Assembly: GCF_022750545.1 (NCBI RefSeq)
Contig: NZ_PUIC01000003.1
Location: forward strand, 1 to 64,000
DNA: 64,000 nt
From: Caulobacter sp. CCUG 60055
GTDB taxonomy: Bacteria; Pseudomonadota; Alphaproteobacteria; Caulobacterales; Caulobacteraceae
Direction: 5' to 3'
Numbering within the stretch: the stretch's first letter is position 1; every line of letters begins with the position of its first letter. A program made the translations under genes and the position numbers. Under the pieces are notes generated by a model. That model saw only the letters and a program-made list of their open reading frames with translations, searched no databases and was not told where the DNA came from. This document shows positions 63,471 to 64,000 of the stretch, in pieces.

Positions 63471-63501
63471 GGCGTTCCTCGCATTCCTGGCCGCCCGGGC
63501 C

Positions 63502-64000
63502 TCAGGCCTCGGCGCTGGTGATGTCTTCCCAGAAGGTCTTGGCCTTCTTGAAGAAGCCGGAGGACTTCGGATGCTGCTGGTCGCCGCACAGGCCGGCCAG
63601 TTCGCGCATCAGCTCCTTCTGGCGGGCGGTCAGCCGGGTCGGGGTCTCGATATAGAGCTCGACCACCAGATCGCCGCGCTCGCGGGTGCGCAAGGAGGGC
63701 ATGCCGCGCCCCTTCAGGCGGACGGTCTTGCCGGTCTGGGCCCCCTCGGGGACCTTGACCACGATCTTGCATTCGCCGTCGCAGTCGGCCCCGCCGAGCA
63801 GGCAGGGAGCCTCGATGTCGCCGCCCAGGGCGGCGACGCACATCGGCACCGGCACGGTGCACAACAGGTCCAGGCCGTCGCGCTCGAACAGCTCGTGCGG
63901 CCGCACCGACAGGAAGATGTAGAGGTCGCCGCGCGGGCCGCCATGGGCCCCGGCGTCGCCCTCGCCGGCCAGGCGGATGCGGGCGCCGTCGTCGACGCCG
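63502..64000 (-). CDS. dnaJ: Chaperone DnaJ, C-terminal part (partial)
   Basis: The last 165 codons of dnaJ run off the right edge. Visible are the [41 protein letters not shown] and [20 protein letters not shown] segments of the C-terminal substrate-binding domains I and II, and a tail [15 protein letters not shown]. The J-domain and zinc finger lie outside the window. DnaJ stimulates DnaK. In Caulobacter dnaK-dnaJ are beside dnaA, so the origin is probably not far beyond this edge. Confidence 0.93.
   Translation of the reverse strand, partial: GVDDGARIRLAGEGDAGAHGGPRGDLYIFLSVRPHELFERDGLDLLCTVPVPMCVAALGGDIEAPCLLGGADCDGECKIVVKVPEGAQTGKTVRLKGRGMPSLRTRERGDLVVELYIETPTRLTARQKELMRELAGLCGDQQHPKSSGFFKKAKTFWEDITSAEA

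Overview
This 64 kb, very GC-rich window is bacterial chromosome from an alphaproteobacterium, almost certainly a member of the Caulobacteraceae (Caulobacter/Phenylobacterium type). The case rests on the phyK-sigT-nepR / phyR general stress response locus in its Caulobacter order, the block nifU - nitroreductase - tsaB - rimI - fur - miaB - phoH - ybeY - corC - lnt - XRE - metK, and the run trpS - murJ - glnD - mutS followed by dnaJ. In Caulobacter the last run lies next to dnaA and the origin, so the right end of the window is probably origin-proximal. I see no prophage, insertion sequence, integrase, CRISPR array, tRNA or rRNA.

Left third (0-15.5 kb). After the 3' end of a cheR-like gene, a thioesterase and a solitary cytochrome P450 comes the general stress response (GSR) control locus: sensor kinase PhyK, ECF sigma factor SigT/EcfG and anti-sigma factor NepR on the minus strand, facing the anti-anti-sigma regulator PhyR. 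Around it lies what looks like a GSR regulon island. I count ten promoter-like sites of the sigma-EcfG type (GGAAC, 16-17 bp, then CGTT or GGTT) between 2.4 and 14.9 kb. They sit ahead of an entericidin-like lipoprotein, nepR-sigT-phyK, phyR, two DUF1328 membrane proteins, a structured small RNA resembling Caulobacter GsrN, a glycine-zipper lipoprotein, a lipid kinase plus phosphoesterase pair, a YqjD/YqjE-like pair and a DUF4142 lipoprotein. The same island holds sodB, an OmpA-like lipoprotein and a frameshifted HWE-type hybrid histidine kinase.

Middle (15.5-32.5 kb). An ABC ATPase is followed by a permease fused to an M1-type aminopeptidase. Then come a FAH-family hydrolase with a GST-type isomerase (ring-cleavage product catabolism), a beta-carbonic anhydrase, a PBP1C/alpha-2-macroglobulin pair, a succinate-semialdehyde-type dehydrogenase, and an enoyl-CoA hydratase overlapping a second PaaI-type thioesterase.

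Right half (32.5-64 kb). A long minus-strand housekeeping block runs from nifU down to metK, with many 4-nt overlaps using GTG or TTG starts. It is followed by a small secreted protein, a chemoreceptor with a CheR-docking-like C-terminus, DUF808, an ArsR-rhodanese regulator divergent from a DUF2938 membrane protein, a universal stress protein, trpS, murJ and glnD. An SDR/LysR module, mutS, a GNAT acetyltransferase, an RNase T2, a retropepsin-like/PDZ protease, a membrane protein, an rRNA pseudouridine synthase, a DUF3224 protein and the 3' part of dnaJ complete the window. No intergenic stretch exceeds about 300 bp. Everything here is read by eye; no database search was run.
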